A stretch of 64,000 bases of DNA from Streptomyces fagopyri. Lineage in GTDB: Bacteria; Actinomycetota; Actinomycetes; Streptomycetales; Streptomycetaceae. The translations under genes and the position numbers were made by a program. Shown piece by piece: positions 27,082-36,221 of the stretch (position 1 is the stretch's first letter; the number at the start of each line of letters is the position of its first letter). Where the stretch lies: the NCBI RefSeq assembly GCF_009498275.1, contig NZ_CP045643.1, forward strand, positions 3,906,001-3,970,000, given 5' to 3'. The notes under the pieces were generated by a model, which worked only from the letters and a program-made list of their open reading frames with translations, made no database searches and was not told the DNA's origin.

Positions 27082-27909
27082 TCACACCAGACGTCGCGCC
27101 GTCGCCCAGCGTGTCAGCTCGTGCCGGTTGGAGAGCTGGAGTTTCCTGAGGACCGCCGAGACGTGCGACTCGACCGTCTTGACGGAGATGAACAGTTGCT
27201 TGGCGATCTCCTTGTACGCGTAGCCGCGGGCGATGAGGCGCAGGACCTCGCGCTCTCGCTGGGTGAGCCGGTCGAGGTCCTCGTCGACCGGCGGGGCGTC
27301 GGTGGAGGCGAAGGCGTCCAGGACGAATCCGGCCAGGCGGGGCGAGAAGACCGCGTCGCCCTCCTGGACACGGAAGATGGAGTTCACCAGGTCGGTTCCG
27401 GTGATCGTCTTGGTGACGTAACCCCGGGCACCACCGCGGATCACGCCGATGACGTCCTCCGCGGCGTCCGACACGGACAGCGCGAGGAATCGGACCGGCC
27501 GCTCGGCGTCCCCCATCAACGGGGCGCAGCGGCGCAGCACTTCGACACCGCCGCCGCCCGGCAGATGGACGTCGAGCAGCACGACCTCGGGCCGGGCGGC
27601 CGTGATGACCGTGACCGCCTGGTCGACGTCCGCGGCCTCGCCGACCACCTGCACGCCGGTCCGCTCGGTCTGTCCGATCTCGGCCTGCACTCCCGTACGG
27701 AACATGCGGTGGTCGTCGACGAGGACGACGCGCACAGTGCGTCCGCCCGGGGCTCCGGACGGCTCGACGCCGTCCGCGGCACCCGGCCCGCCCGCCGCCG
27801 GGGACCCGGTGGCCGCCCCCGCTCCGGTCGCGGTGTCGCTCTGCTCGTTCGGGCCGGTGTGCGCGGGCACACCGGCCGTCTGTCCGGTCGGCCCGTTCGC
27901 GTCGCTCAT
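27082..27909 (-). CDS. NarL/LuxR-family response regulator of a PspC-type two-component system
   Basis: 275 aa. Residues 1-58 are an Ala/Gly/Pro-rich extension. Residues about 58-180 form a receiver domain: VVLVDDHRMFRTG (acidic pocket), VVLLDVHLPGGGG (phospho-Asp) and GARGYVTK. Residues about 210-275 are a LuxR-type helix-turn-helix (LTQREREVLRLIARGYAYKE, then LFISVKTVESHVS). The ATG overlaps the stop of the sensor kinase gene by 4 bp (27906-27909), so the pair is co-transcribed and translationally coupled. Likely an envelope-stress regulator like LiaR/VraR, judged from the kinase partner and the divergent PspC/LiaF-like gene. Confidence 0.93.
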   Translation of the reverse strand: MSDANGPTGQTAGVPAHTGPNEQSDTATGAGAATGSPAAGGPGAADGVEPSGAPGGRTVRVVLVDDHRMFRTGVQAEIGQTERTGVQVVGEAADVDQAVTVITAARPEVVLLDVHLPGGGGVEVLRRCAPLMGDAERPVRFLALSVSDAAEDVIGVIRGGARGYVTKTITGTDLVNSIFRVQEGDAVFSPRLAGFVLDAFASTDAPPVDEDLDRLTQREREVLRLIARGYAYKEIAKQLFISVKTVESHVSAVLRKLQLSNRHELTRWATARRLV

Positions 27910-29195
27910 GACGTCTTCTCCGCCCTCTCCATTTCCAGCTCGACCTCCGTGCCGCCGTCCGGCACCGCGCGCAGCCGCGCCGTGCCGCCGTTGCGCTCCA
28001 TCCGGCCGATGATCGATTCTCTGACGCCCATGCGGTCGGCGGGTATCGCGTCGATGTCGAAGCCCGGGCCGCGGTCGCGGACGGACACGAAGACCCTCTT
28101 TCCCTCGACTTCGGCGTAGACCTGTACGGCGCCGCCCTCGCCACCGTACTTGGCGGCGTTCACCATGGCTTCCCGTGCGGCCTGCATCTGCGCGGTCAGG
28201 CCCTCGTCGAGCGGGCAGTCGCCGACCACGACGACCTCGAGCGGGACGCCGTGCTTGTCCTCGACCTCGGCCGCGTTGCGGCGGACCGCCTCGGCGAGGG
28301 TGGCGGGTTCGTCGGCCTCGTCCTTGCCGGTGCCCTCCGGTTTGTAGAGCCAGGCGCGCAGGTCGCGCTCCTGGGCCCGGGCGAGCCGGCGCACCTCGTT
28401 CGCGTTCTCCGCGTTGCGCTGGATCAGGGTCAGGGTGTGCAGCACCGAGTCGTGGACGTGGGCGGCCACCTCGGCCCGCTCCTGGGCCCGGATACGCATC
28501 AGGCGCTCCTCGGAGAGGTCCTGCGTCATGCGGACGAGATAGGGGCCGGCCAGGAGCGCGGTGCCGACGAGGACGGCGAGCGCGGCCTGCAGGACGGAGC
28601 CCAGGTGGGCCGCGGAGCCCTGGAGGACGAATATCCCGGTGACGCCCGCGGTGACGAGCAGCACGCCGGCCGCGGACCGCAGCAGCGTGAGCGTCCGGCG
28701 ACGGCGGCCGACCTCCACCCAGCGGGCCCGCCGCGCGTTGTCCGCCTGGCGCCAGACCAGGGCGACGCCCGCGCCGACGAGGACGGTGGGCCAGAGATAC
28801 GCCTTGGCTCCGCCTCCGAGGTTCACGTTGCCGACGAAGACCATGGCCACGACGACCATGAGGAGCAGGGCGACGATCTGGCCCCGGTCCGGCTTGCGGG
28901 CGACGAGTCTGCGGCGGCCGTCGGGAGCGGTCTCGGTGGTGAAGGCGGGCGCGCGCTCGGAGTCGACCCCGCCGACGCCCAGCGGCACGAAGAACCAGAA
29001 GGCGGCGTAGAGCAGCGCGCCGAGGCCGTCCGCCATGAACAGGCCGACGAACACCAGTCGCACCCAGATCACGGGCAGCCCGAGATGCCCCGCGAGCCCT
29101 CGCGCCACACCGCCGAGCCAGCGTCCGTCACTGCTGCGGTAGAGCTTGCGCGGGGGCCGCGGGTCGTCGAGAGGCACTGCTGCGGCTTCCGGCAT
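27906..29195 (-). CDS. PspC-domain sensor histidine kinase, LiaS/DesK type
   Basis: 429 aa from the ATG at 29195; an in-frame GTG at 29210 is the alternative. Residues about 12-75 are a PspC domain (LYRSSDGRWLGGVARGLAGH, then WVRLVFVGLFMADGLGALLY). Several membrane spans follow. The dimerisation/phosphoacceptor helix of the HisKA_3 type is AAHVHDSVLHTLTLIQRNAE, whose HD is the phosphorylated site. The ATPase domain follows (EAMVNAAKYGGEGG, VSVRDRGPGFD, MGVRESIIGRMERNGG). Fusion of PspC to the kinase suggests it senses membrane damage directly. Divergent from the PspC/LiaF-like gene at 29374. Confidence 0.93.
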   Translation of the reverse strand: MPEAAAVPLDDPRPPRKLYRSSDGRWLGGVARGLAGHLGLPVIWVRLVFVGLFMADGLGALLYAAFWFFVPLGVGGVDSERAPAFTTETAPDGRRRLVARKPDRGQIVALLLMVVVAMVFVGNVNLGGGAKAYLWPTVLVGAGVALVWRQADNARRARWVEVGRRRRTLTLLRSAAGVLLVTAGVTGIFVLQGSAAHLGSVLQAALAVLVGTALLAGPYLVRMTQDLSEERLMRIRAQERAEVAAHVHDSVLHTLTLIQRNAENANEVRRLARAQERDLRAWLYKPEGTGKDEADEPATLAEAVRRNAAEVEDKHGVPLEVVVVGDCPLDEGLTAQMQAAREAMVNAAKYGGEGGAVQVYAEVEGKRVFVSVRDRGPGFDIDAIPADRMGVRESIIGRMERNGGTARLRAVPDGGTEVELEMERAEKTS

Positions 29196-29229
29196 GCCAA
29201 CGATGTTCACACGGCCGGACGGCCGGAGC

Positions 29230-29317
29230 ATCAGGGTCGACCCCCGAGACTCCCCTGATCTTCGACGGGCCGGTGCTCGAACGGCTCCCCGCGCACCCGT
29301 CAGGGCCGATATCAGGG
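29230..29317. promoter_or_regulatory. Cluster of four TCAGGG sites in the divergent kinase/PspC promoter
   Basis: TCAGGG occurs at 29231-29236, 29300-29305 and 29312-29317, and inverted (CCCTGA) at 29253-29258. Two of them form the inverted pair ATCAGGG/CCCTGAT with 16 nt between. Four copies within 90 bp of the 178-bp divergent region make this a candidate operator for the adjacent response regulator. Inference only. Confidence 0.4.
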
Positions 29318-29373
29318 TTCGGCCAGGGTCGTCCCGACTCCCGTCGCGCCTTCTCGCCCGTCACCATGGACAC

Positions 29374-30744
29374 ATGACAGATCAGCAGCACGCGGCAGCG
29401 GAGCCGCCCCGCGGCTCCGGCGCCCCGTCCCCGGGCACCGCCACGGGTGGGGAGCCGCGCGCGCACGACGGCGTGGTGGCGCCCGAAGCCCCGCACAGGT
29501 TCCGGCGCGACCGGCGGCACAGGATGCTGGGCGGGGTGTGCGCCGGGCTCGGGCGGCAGTGCGACATGGACCCGGTGATCTTCCGGATCGTGCTCGCGGT
29601 GCTCTCCGCGACCGGCGGCATCGGCCTCATCCTGTACGGCTTCTTCTGGCTGTTCGTCCCGTACGAGGACGAGGACGAGAACGAGGTGCGCAAGCTCCTC
29701 ACCGGCCGGGTGGACGGCCAGGCGCTGACGGCCGTGCTCTTCGCCCTCGTCGGCTGCGGAGTCTTCCTCTCGATGCTCAACAACGGCGGGGTGCTCACCT
29801 TCGCCGTGGTCCTCACCCTGCTCCTCGCGGGCGCGGGGTACTGGTCGCAGCAGCGCGACGCCCCGGACCCCGACCCGCTCGCCGCCCAGGCCGTGGCCGA
29901 CGCCCCGCCCGAGGCACAGGCTCCACCCGTGCCCGCCTCCTACCCGTCATGGTGGCGCGACCCGATCGTCAAGGACGGTTCGCACGTCGGCGGCACGGGC
30001 TATCTCTGGGGCCCGCAGGACGCCCGGGACCGGGACGTCGCGGCAGCGGTCGACATCGCCCGCGGCACGCCCCGCCCGGGCCCGCGCGCCCCGCGGGAGC
30101 CGCTGCCGCGCGGGCCGCGCTGGATCGGCGGTTGGGTGTTCCTGCTCGCGCTCGTCGCGGGCGGCCTCGGCTCGGGCCTGACGTGGCACGACCGGCCGCT
30201 CGGTTCGAGCCTTCAGATCGGTCTGTCCTGCGCCCTCGTCGTCTTCGGTCTGGGCATCGCGCTCAGCGCGTTCGTCGGCCGTACGGGAGCGGGCTCGCTC
30301 TTCCTGGCCGTGCTCACGGCCGCCCTGCTGGCCGGCTCGGTGGCCCTGCCGAAGGACATCAGCACCCACTGGAGACGCACCGGCTGGACACCGGCCGCCG
30401 TCACCGACGTACAGAAGAACTACGAACTCGGCACCGGTGTCGGCACCCTCGACCTGAGCCGGCTCGACGTCGCCGCGGGACAGACGGTGACGACGCGCGC
30501 GGAGGTGGGGGCGGGCCGGCTCGAAGTGGTGCTCCCGAAGGACGCGATCGTAAGGCTGAACATCGACGTGGGGCTCGGGGACATCCAGTTGCCCGGCGAC
30601 GGCAAGAAGGACGTGGACGTGGAGCCGGGCAAGGTCAAGCAGGTGACGCTGGCCCCCGCGGCCGGCACCGGGCACGGCGGAATCCTCGACCTCGACCTGC
30701 ACGTCGGCGTCGGCCAGGCGGAGGTGACCCGTGGCACGTCATGA
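29374..30744 (+). CDS. PspC-domain membrane protein with LiaF-like C-terminal beta domain
   Basis: 456 aa from the ATG at 29374 (the ATG at 29366 stops after three codons). A disordered N-terminus precedes a PspC domain (RRHRMLGGVCAGLGRQCDMD, then VLAVLSATGGIGLILYGFFW). Further membrane spans follow in residues about 120-160 and 250-330. The C-terminal about 100 residues are a repetitive beta segment (GTLDLSRLDVAAGQTVTTRA, then VGAGRLEVVLPKDAIVRLNI), as in LiaF/YvqF-type proteins that inhibit Lia sensor kinases. Divergently oriented to such a kinase/regulator pair. A negative regulator of the kinase is the simplest hypothesis. Confidence 0.87.
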   Translation: MTDQQHAAAEPPRGSGAPSPGTATGGEPRAHDGVVAPEAPHRFRRDRRHRMLGGVCAGLGRQCDMDPVIFRIVLAVLSATGGIGLILYGFFWLFVPYEDEDENEVRKLLTGRVDGQALTAVLFALVGCGVFLSMLNNGGVLTFAVVLTLLLAGAGYWSQQRDAPDPDPLAAQAVADAPPEAQAPPVPASYPSWWRDPIVKDGSHVGGTGYLWGPQDARDRDVAAAVDIARGTPRPGPRAPREPLPRGPRWIGGWVFLLALVAGGLGSGLTWHDRPLGSSLQIGLSCALVVFGLGIALSAFVGRTGAGSLFLAVLTAALLAGSVALPKDISTHWRRTGWTPAAVTDVQKNYELGTGVGTLDLSRLDVAAGQTVTTRAEVGAGRLEVVLPKDAIVRLNIDVGLGDIQLPGDGKKDVDVEPGKVKQVTLAPAAGTGHGGILDLDLHVGVGQAEVTRGTS

Positions 30745-30991
30745 GTTCCAGCCGGGAAAGCTGGTCGCGGGCTTCTTCCTCGCCACCGCGGGCGTCGTGT
30801 ACGCCGGTGACGCGGGCGGCTGGTGGGACACCCCGTGGTTCGTGATGATCCCGCTCCTCACGGGCGGCCTGTGCCTGGCCGGAGTGGTGGCGCTCGTGGC
30901 CCTCGGCGTACGGCGGCGCCGGGCGGGCTCACGACGGGCGGCCGCGAGGGCGGCGGACAGGGGCCCCGAGGACTCGCACGTACCGGGCTGA
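30731..30991 (+). CDS. Small membrane protein coupled to the PspC/LiaF-like gene
   Basis: 86 aa from a GTG at 30731 that lies inside the end of the preceding gene (14-bp overlap), indicating translational coupling. Two hydrophobic segments (LVAGFFLATAGVVYAGDAGG and VMIPLLTGGLCLAGVVALVA) are followed by a strongly basic tail (GVRRRRAGSRRAAARAADRG). It probably works with the PspC protein in envelope-stress sensing; no independent evidence. Confidence 0.82.
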   Translation: MARHEFQPGKLVAGFFLATAGVVYAGDAGGWWDTPWFVMIPLLTGGLCLAGVVALVALGVRRRRAGSRRAAARAADRGPEDSHVPG

Positions 30992-31370
30992 CCGGGACGG
31001 GACGGGCGGGGACACGGCACACGGACGGACCGCTCGACCGGCGGCGCTCACGCCTCGGTCCCGCGGTCCCGTGGATGCTCGGTGGGCGGGTGGTGAGGCG
31101 GGCGGGTCCCGCGTACGGGCCCGGGGGACCGGGTGGACCGGACCCGCGGCGGCCTGGCGGACGGTCGCCCCACCGGGCAGGCCGGCAGTCGGTCGGTCGG
31201 TGGCCCCATCCGGCAGCCGGGGCAGTCAGTCGTCCGCCCCACCCGGCACGCAGGCGGCCGGGGCGGGCAGTCGAGGCGGACGGCAGACGGTCGGTCCATC
31301 CGGGCGGCAAGAAGCCCGTCGGGCCGGCCCACGGTCGGTCGACCCGGCAGGCGGCCTCGGTCCGTCGTGG
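30992..31370. other. Convergent intergenic region, GGTCGG-rich
   Basis: 379 bp between the small membrane gene and the convergent DoxX gene. It is full of short GGTCGG/GGCAGCCGG-like repeats that open spurious frames on both strands. I see no gene and no single dominant terminator hairpin. Confidence 0.4.
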
Positions 31371-31922
31371 CTAGTAGCGGTACTCCCCGCCCCGCTGCGC
31401 GCCCCGCTGCCCGCGTCGCGCGCGCCAGAGCGCGTCGAGCGAGAAGACCGAGGCGCCGGCGAGGACCAGGGGCAGCCAGGCCATCAAGTAGATGAGGTCG
31501 TTGCCGTAGTAGTACGGGTCGGAGGCCCAGCTGACCGTCAGCCACAGGCTGAGCGAGATCAGCGCGCCGCCCAGCGCCGCGAGACGGCCCAGCAGTCCGA
31601 TGAGGGTGCCGATGCCGACGGCCAGTTCGCCCAGGGCGATGGCGTAGCCGAAGCCGACCGGACTCTTCAGCGCGAGGTCGACCAGGGCCGGGATCGCCGA
31701 GGAGTCACGCACCGAGCGCATCAGGTCGCCGATCGAGCCGGAGCCGGAGTCGGAAAGGAAGGCGCTGTTGGTGAGCTTGTCGATCCCCGCGTAGATGAAG
31801 GTGACGCCCAGGAAGATGCGCAGGGGCAGCAGGGCGTAGCGCGTGGCCGTCTCGCGCCACCCGTCTCGCCCGCCGCCGTCGACATAGGAGCTTTGGGTGT
31901 CCGTTCGCATACCGTGAGTCAT
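31371..31922 (-). CDS. DoxX-family membrane protein
   Basis: 183 aa from the ATG at 31922, with GGCGGAGAG just upstream; the longer frame from 31964 adds a basic tail and is less likely. The DoxX signature LRIFLGVTFIYAGIDKLTNS is clear, followed by FGYAIALGELAVGIGTLIGL and two further spans (LAALGGALISLSLWLTVSWA; LIYLMAWLPLVLAGASVFSL). DoxX proteins are small four-helix membrane proteins linked to redox and thiosulfate/quinone chemistry or oxidative-stress complexes; the partner here is not identifiable. The C-terminus is Arg/Gly/Gln-rich. Confidence 0.88.
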   Translation of the reverse strand: MTHGMRTDTQSSYVDGGGRDGWRETATRYALLPLRIFLGVTFIYAGIDKLTNSAFLSDSGSGSIGDLMRSVRDSSAIPALVDLALKSPVGFGYAIALGELAVGIGTLIGLLGRLAALGGALISLSLWLTVSWASDPYYYGNDLIYLMAWLPLVLAGASVFSLDALWRARRGQRGAQRGGEYRY

Positions 31923-32263
31923 CGCTCTCCGCCGCCTCTCACCCGTATTCCGTTGACCCCTCAACAGACCATACGTACGGAAGCGGGTCCCCGCTCAATG
32001 GCCGGGAGCGGATTTCTTGCCCGGAGACACATCGCCGCCGTCTTCAGGCCGCGGGCGCCGGGTCGGCCTGGCCGGGATCGCGCCGATGCCCCCACCGCCG
32101 AACCGGTGACGCGGTGACCCGGTGACCCGGCCCCGAAGCACTCCGGCGTCCCTGCGCCCCGGCCCCGAAGCACTCCGGCGTCTCGGCTCCCCGGCCCGGT
32201 CGCGCCCCAGGCCCAGGCCCGTCACCCCCGGGTGGGCCCGTCACTCCCTGGGCCGTAGCTCCC
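31923..32263. other. Intergenic region with a 24-bp direct repeat
   Basis: 341 bp. A 24-bp sequence beginning CCGGCCCCGAAGCACTCCGG occurs at 32127-32150 and again at 32159-32182. GGTGACCC repeats precede it. The first about 60 bp upstream of DoxX is AT-richer (around 31950-31980) and probably holds its promoter. No gene is seen. Confidence 0.5.
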
Positions 32264-33691
32264 TCAGTCCGTCACGTCGATCACGCAGCGGTTGGTCTCC
32301 ACACCGGCCGCCGTCACCACCTGGACCTCCACCCGCCCCGGCTCCACGTCGACCGGTACCGGCACGGTGAGCACGGCGTCCGTGGGGTTGCTGAAGCCGC
32401 CCGGCACCGGGACCAGCGGCACGTGCACATGGACCGCGCCGATGCGGACGACCATGCGGGAGAGCCGGTCCGCGGTCTGGGCGCCCGGAGGGACGAAACC
32501 GGCCCCCCGGATCTCGATGTCGTCCCCGGTGCGGATCGGGGCGTCGAGGTCACCGGCCTCGCGGGAGCGGACGACGGAGAGGATCACGGGCCGGCCGCCC
32601 TCGGCGTACTTGCCGGAGAGGTAGGTGGCGGCAGAGACCAGGACGAGCAGTGCCAGCCCCCAGGGCAGGTCGGGCAGCTGTTCCGGCCGCCGGGCCAGCC
32701 GGACCGCGGCGAACACCAGGGCGACGGCGCCGACGACGACGTACTGGATGTCGGCGAAGCTTCCCTTGCCGGAGTCGTCCGTCAGCAGGTCGGCGGCACG
32801 CGGCCGGTCGGCCCGTACCTTCTGCAGCCGTTGCCCGAGCACCCGCACGCCCACCACGCGGCGCACCAGCACCGCGATCCCGCACACCACCGCGACGACG
32901 GTCACGACACCGGCGCCCCGGGCGAGTTCGAGCCCGGCGATCAGGTCGTCGCGCCTGCCGTGGGCGGAGGCGGCCGCCAGCTGACCCACCAGGACGAGCA
33001 CCGCGTACACCACGAACAGCACCCACGCGGCGGCCATCGCGCGCGAGGTGGAGAGACGGTTGTCCTCACCGATGACCGGCGCGAGGGCACCGCCGCGCGC
33101 CCGGTGCAGATAGCCCGCTCCGGTCAGCAGGGCCGCCACCAGGACGGCGGCGACCAGCCCCGCCGTCCGCGCCGCGGACCACCCCGCGCCGATCGCGGTG
33201 AGCGCCTGCACCAGCAGCAGCGCCACGACGGTTCCCCACACCGCGAACGCCGTACGCCGCCACAGTCGTCCCAGCCAGGCCTCGCCGTCGACGCGCCCGC
33301 GTTCCGCGACGAGGTCCGCGGACTGGGTGAGTTCGTCCGACACCCACTGCCGGGACGCGGACGCCGAGTGGGCGACGCCGGCCGGCAGACCCTGTCCCGA
33401 CGCCAGTTCGTCGCGCTTGGCGAGGAACGCGGCGACGGCCCGCCGGTGTCCCTCGCGCGCCCCGTGCGGACAGTCCCCGCAGGTGCAGCCGCCACCATGC
33501 GCGCCCTGCCCGGCACCGAGCCCGCCACCGCGCCCCGCACCGCGCTCCGCGCCGTGTCTCGCCTCCTGCACCGCCACGCCCGTTGCCGCCTTCCCCGCAC
33601 CGGGAACTCCCGTGCGGCCAGATCCTCGTACGTCTGCGTGCGCCTGCGTACGTCCTCGTGCGGCGCCGTACGTCTCCGTACCGCTCCGCAC
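32264..33691 (-). CDS. Multi-span membrane protein with C-terminal beta domain and N-terminal Cys cluster
   Basis: 475 aa from a GTG at 33691; GGAAG lies 6 nt upstream and supports this start, although the first about 60 residues are Arg/Gly-rich and encoded by repetitive DNA. Residues about 68-75 (CTCGDCPHG) form a CxCxxC group of metal-binding appearance. Six or so membrane spans follow (for example FAVWGTVVALLLVQALTAIG and AWVLFVVYAVLVLVGQLAAA). The last about 110 residues are non-hydrophobic and beta-rich (IRTGDDIEIRGAGFVPPGAQ), resembling an IPT/TIG-like fold. No function is known to me. It diverges from the DUF4429 gene, 143 bp away. Confidence 0.75.
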   Translation of the reverse strand: MRSGTETYGAARGRTQAHADVRGSGRTGVPGAGKAATGVAVQEARHGAERGAGRGGGLGAGQGAHGGGCTCGDCPHGAREGHRRAVAAFLAKRDELASGQGLPAGVAHSASASRQWVSDELTQSADLVAERGRVDGEAWLGRLWRRTAFAVWGTVVALLLVQALTAIGAGWSAARTAGLVAAVLVAALLTGAGYLHRARGGALAPVIGEDNRLSTSRAMAAAWVLFVVYAVLVLVGQLAAASAHGRRDDLIAGLELARGAGVVTVVAVVCGIAVLVRRVVGVRVLGQRLQKVRADRPRAADLLTDDSGKGSFADIQYVVVGAVALVFAAVRLARRPEQLPDLPWGLALLVLVSAATYLSGKYAEGGRPVILSVVRSREAGDLDAPIRTGDDIEIRGAGFVPPGAQTADRLSRMVVRIGAVHVHVPLVPVPGGFSNPTDAVLTVPVPVDVEPGRVEVQVVTAAGVETNRCVIDVTD

Positions 33692-33834
33692 GCCTGACTT
33701 CCGTACAACTGCCTTACAACTGCCCCGCGATGACAGCGAATTGTGCCGTACGCAACAGCGCCCGCGTCCGGCAGGTCTGGTCAGCGCGGGTGAAGTGCCG
33801 GACCCCGTGTTGACCCGGCTGCGAGAATTCCCCC

Positions 33835-34728
33835 ATGGCCGAGATCATCCAGCGCGACGGGACCTGGGCCTTCGACGGCAGCACGGTCAGGATCACGCCG
33901 GGGCTGCACCGTTCCGTGCCCCTGTTCCGGCAGACATACGGGGAGATCACGGTGCCCCTGGAAGCGGTGTCCGGCATCGTCCACGAGCCCGAACGCAAGC
34001 GCGGCCGGCTGCGCCTGAGACTGCGTGAGGGCGCCGATCCGCTGCTCCAGGCGACCGGGGGACGGCTTCCGGACGCGGCCGATCCGTACCGGCTGACGGT
34101 CGACGTCGACCGGTCCGGGGTCGCCGAGTACGTCGCCGAGGAGATCCGCCGTGCGCTGCTCCTGGACCAGGTCCCCAAGGAACCGGCGACGGCCTATCTG
34201 CTCGCGGGGCCGCCGGTGCCCGTCTCCGTGCGGTCCAGCGACGGCACCGTCTCCTTCGACGGCGCGCGCGTGCGCATCGACTGGGCGGACACCTCCGACC
34301 GGGTCAAGCGGGCGACGGGCCCGCGGATCATCGCCGTCGGGGACCTGGTGCAGGTGGAGTGGCTGCCCAACTCCGGTTACGAGAACGGGTTCCTGCGCTT
34401 CGTGACGCGCGAGACCGCGTTCTCCAAACTGCCGCCCGAGAAGGACCCGTTCGCGCTCGACCTGTGGGGCAGCGCGCGCCGTGACCTGCTCACGGCGCTC
34501 GTCGCCGCCGCGGTGACGGCCCGTCTGCCGCATCCGTCGGTCCGCGCCGGCGAGTTCACCGACCGGCCCCCGCAGTCCCCCGCCGCCGCGCGGGTACCGG
34601 CCCAGGCCGACCATCACGACGTACTGCTGCGCCGGCTGCGCGAGCTGGGCGAGCTGCACCGGGACGGAGTGCTCACGGACGAGGAGTTCGCGGCGACGAA
34701 GGCGGCGGTCCTGAAGGGCTTCAGCTGA
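33835..34728 (+). CDS. DUF4429-SHOCT domain protein
   Basis: 297 aa from the ATG at 33835. Two DUF4429 repeats: residues about 5-115 (GTWAFDGSTVRITPGLHRSV) and about 130-230 (DGTVSFDGARVRIDWADTSD, then FLRFVTRE). A proline-rich linker leads to a C-terminal SHOCT helix (LLRRLRELGELHRDGVLTDE), a short oligomerisation module. The family is abundant in Streptomyces; no role is established. The PH-like beta repeats suggest binding of a ligand or membrane. The last 8 bp overlap the convergent class II aldolase gene. Confidence 0.9.
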   Translation: MAEIIQRDGTWAFDGSTVRITPGLHRSVPLFRQTYGEITVPLEAVSGIVHEPERKRGRLRLRLREGADPLLQATGGRLPDAADPYRLTVDVDRSGVAEYVAEEIRRALLLDQVPKEPATAYLLAGPPVPVSVRSSDGTVSFDGARVRIDWADTSDRVKRATGPRIIAVGDLVQVEWLPNSGYENGFLRFVTRETAFSKLPPEKDPFALDLWGSARRDLLTALVAAAVTARLPHPSVRAGEFTDRPPQSPAAARVPAQADHHDVLLRRLRELGELHRDGVLTDEEFAATKAAVLKGFS

Positions 34729-35515
34729 GGAGATCGGGTTCGCTCCGGCTGATGTCCTGCCACAGGGGCTGGTAGTTGATCCACGCGACCAGGTCGCCCC
34801 CGAGCTGCTCCCGGGTCGCGACCGCCTGCTTGTGGTCGATGAGGACCGGGCGGCCCGCGGCCTGCGCGGTGAGCTGGACCTGGCTGGAGCGTTCCATCGA
34901 CAGGAACCACCAGGCCGCCGCGTCCACCGAGTCGCCGACGGTGAGCAGTCCGTGGTTGCGCAGCACCAGGGCCTTGCGGGTGCCGAGCGCGCCGGCGATC
35001 CGGCGGCCCTCCTCGGTGTCCACGGCGACACCGCTGTAGGTGTCGTAGAGCGCGTGGTCCTCGTAGAAGGCACAGCTCTCCTGGCTGATCGGGTCGAGGA
35101 GGTCGCCGAGGGCGGAGAGCGCGCGGCCGTGCACCGAGTGGCAGTGGGCGACGGCGACGACGTCGGGGCGGGCGGCGTGGACCTGCGCGTGCACGGTGAA
35201 CGCCGCCTGGTTCACGTGGTAGCGGCCCTCGACCACCTGCCCGTCCTGGTTGGCCATGACCAGGTCGCTCACGGTGACGTGCTTGAAGGGCATCCCGAAG
35301 GGGTTCACCCAGAAGCAGTCGCTGTACTCCGGGTCGCGCGCCGTGATGTGGCCGGAGACCCCGTCCTCGAATCCGAGCCGCCCGAAGATCCGCAGCGCTC
35401 CGGCCAGCCGCTCCTTGCGGTGGCGCCGCTCGTCGTCCGGCGAGTCGTACATCGGCGGCATGGCGAACTGGAGCTGGTCGGTCGGTAGGGGCAGGGGCGG
35501 CGTGGGCCCTTGCAT
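34721..35515 (-). CDS. Class II aldolase/adducin family protein
   Basis: 264 aa from the ATG at 35515, with GGAGGACAT immediately upstream. Class II aldolase fold: GVSGHITARDPEYSDCFWVN (phosphate/substrate loop), zinc-ligand HCHSVHG near residue 130, and LRNHGLLTVGDSVDAA with the third His. Zinc-dependent members cleave sugar phosphates such as fuculose-1-phosphate; the longer, adducin-like group to which this looks closest often has unknown substrates. It diverges from the pyridoxamine-oxidase-like gene at 35736 with 220 bp between; no metabolic neighbour points to a sugar. Confidence 0.9.
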   Translation of the reverse strand: MQGPTPPLPLPTDQLQFAMPPMYDSPDDERRHRKERLAGALRIFGRLGFEDGVSGHITARDPEYSDCFWVNPFGMPFKHVTVSDLVMANQDGQVVEGRYHVNQAAFTVHAQVHAARPDVVAVAHCHSVHGRALSALGDLLDPISQESCAFYEDHALYDTYSGVAVDTEEGRRIAGALGTRKALVLRNHGLLTVGDSVDAAAWWFLSMERSSQVQLTAQAAGRPVLIDHKQAVATREQLGGDLVAWINYQPLWQDISRSEPDLLS

Positions 35516-35735
35516 ATGTCCTCCAGCACTGGCGTGTCCGATACGGAGCGGAAGTTACCTCCGGGCGCCGTAGGAGAACAGGGCCGTTCGGTGAAGAGAG
35601 TGCGCAACCGTTACGCGGGAGCGCCGTGGGGAGCCGTCCGGCCCACCCCCGCATGCGGGGGTCCGCGGGGAGCGCACCCGAAAAACTCGCCCATACGCGA
35701 CAGAAGATGTCGGGTATCGGCGCGAAACTGCCTGC

Positions 35736-36212
35736 ATGAGTCGTACGAACTGGGCCGCCTTCACCGTCTCCGCACCCGAGCTCGCCCGGTCGGCGGAGGA
35801 ACGATTCGGGGCCTTCACCCACCACGTCCTGGCGACCCTCCGCAAGGACGGCACACCCCGCACCAGCGGCATCGAGGCGCGTTTCCTGCTCGGCGAGCTG
35901 TGGCTCGGCATGATGCCGGACTCGCTCAAGGCGTCCGACCTGCGCCGCGACCCGCGCTTCGCGCTCCAGGCGAACCCGGGGCCGGGTACCACCATGGGCG
36001 GGGGCGACGTACGGATCAGCGGCCGGGCGGTGGAGGTCACCGACGGCGACGCGAAACGGGCGTACGTGGAAGAGGTGGAACCGCCGGAGCCGTTCCACCT
36101 CTTCCGCACCGAACTGACGGAGGTCGTACGGACCTTCGTCGAGGACGACACGTATCTGGTCGTCCAGGTCTGGAAGCCCTCGGAGCCGGTGCGGACCCTC
36201 AGGCGGACCTGA
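35736..36212 (+). CDS. Pyridoxamine 5'-phosphate oxidase-like (split beta-barrel) flavin-binding protein
   Basis: 158 aa from the ATG at 35736. LATLRKDGTPRTSGIEARFL and LGMMPDSLKASDLRRDPRFA are typical of the FMN/F420-binding split-barrel family, which is much broader than true PdxH. Actinobacterial members often use F420 or heme. No clear Shine-Dalgarno sequence. Its stop lies 9 bp from the guaA stop on the other strand. Oxidoreductase or cofactor-binding role; substrate unknown. Confidence 0.88.
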   Translation: MSRTNWAAFTVSAPELARSAEERFGAFTHHVLATLRKDGTPRTSGIEARFLLGELWLGMMPDSLKASDLRRDPRFALQANPGPGTTMGGGDVRISGRAVEVTDGDAKRAYVEEVEPPEPFHLFRTELTEVVRTFVEDDTYLVVQVWKPSEPVRTLRRT

Positions 36213-36221
36213 CGGGAGGGG

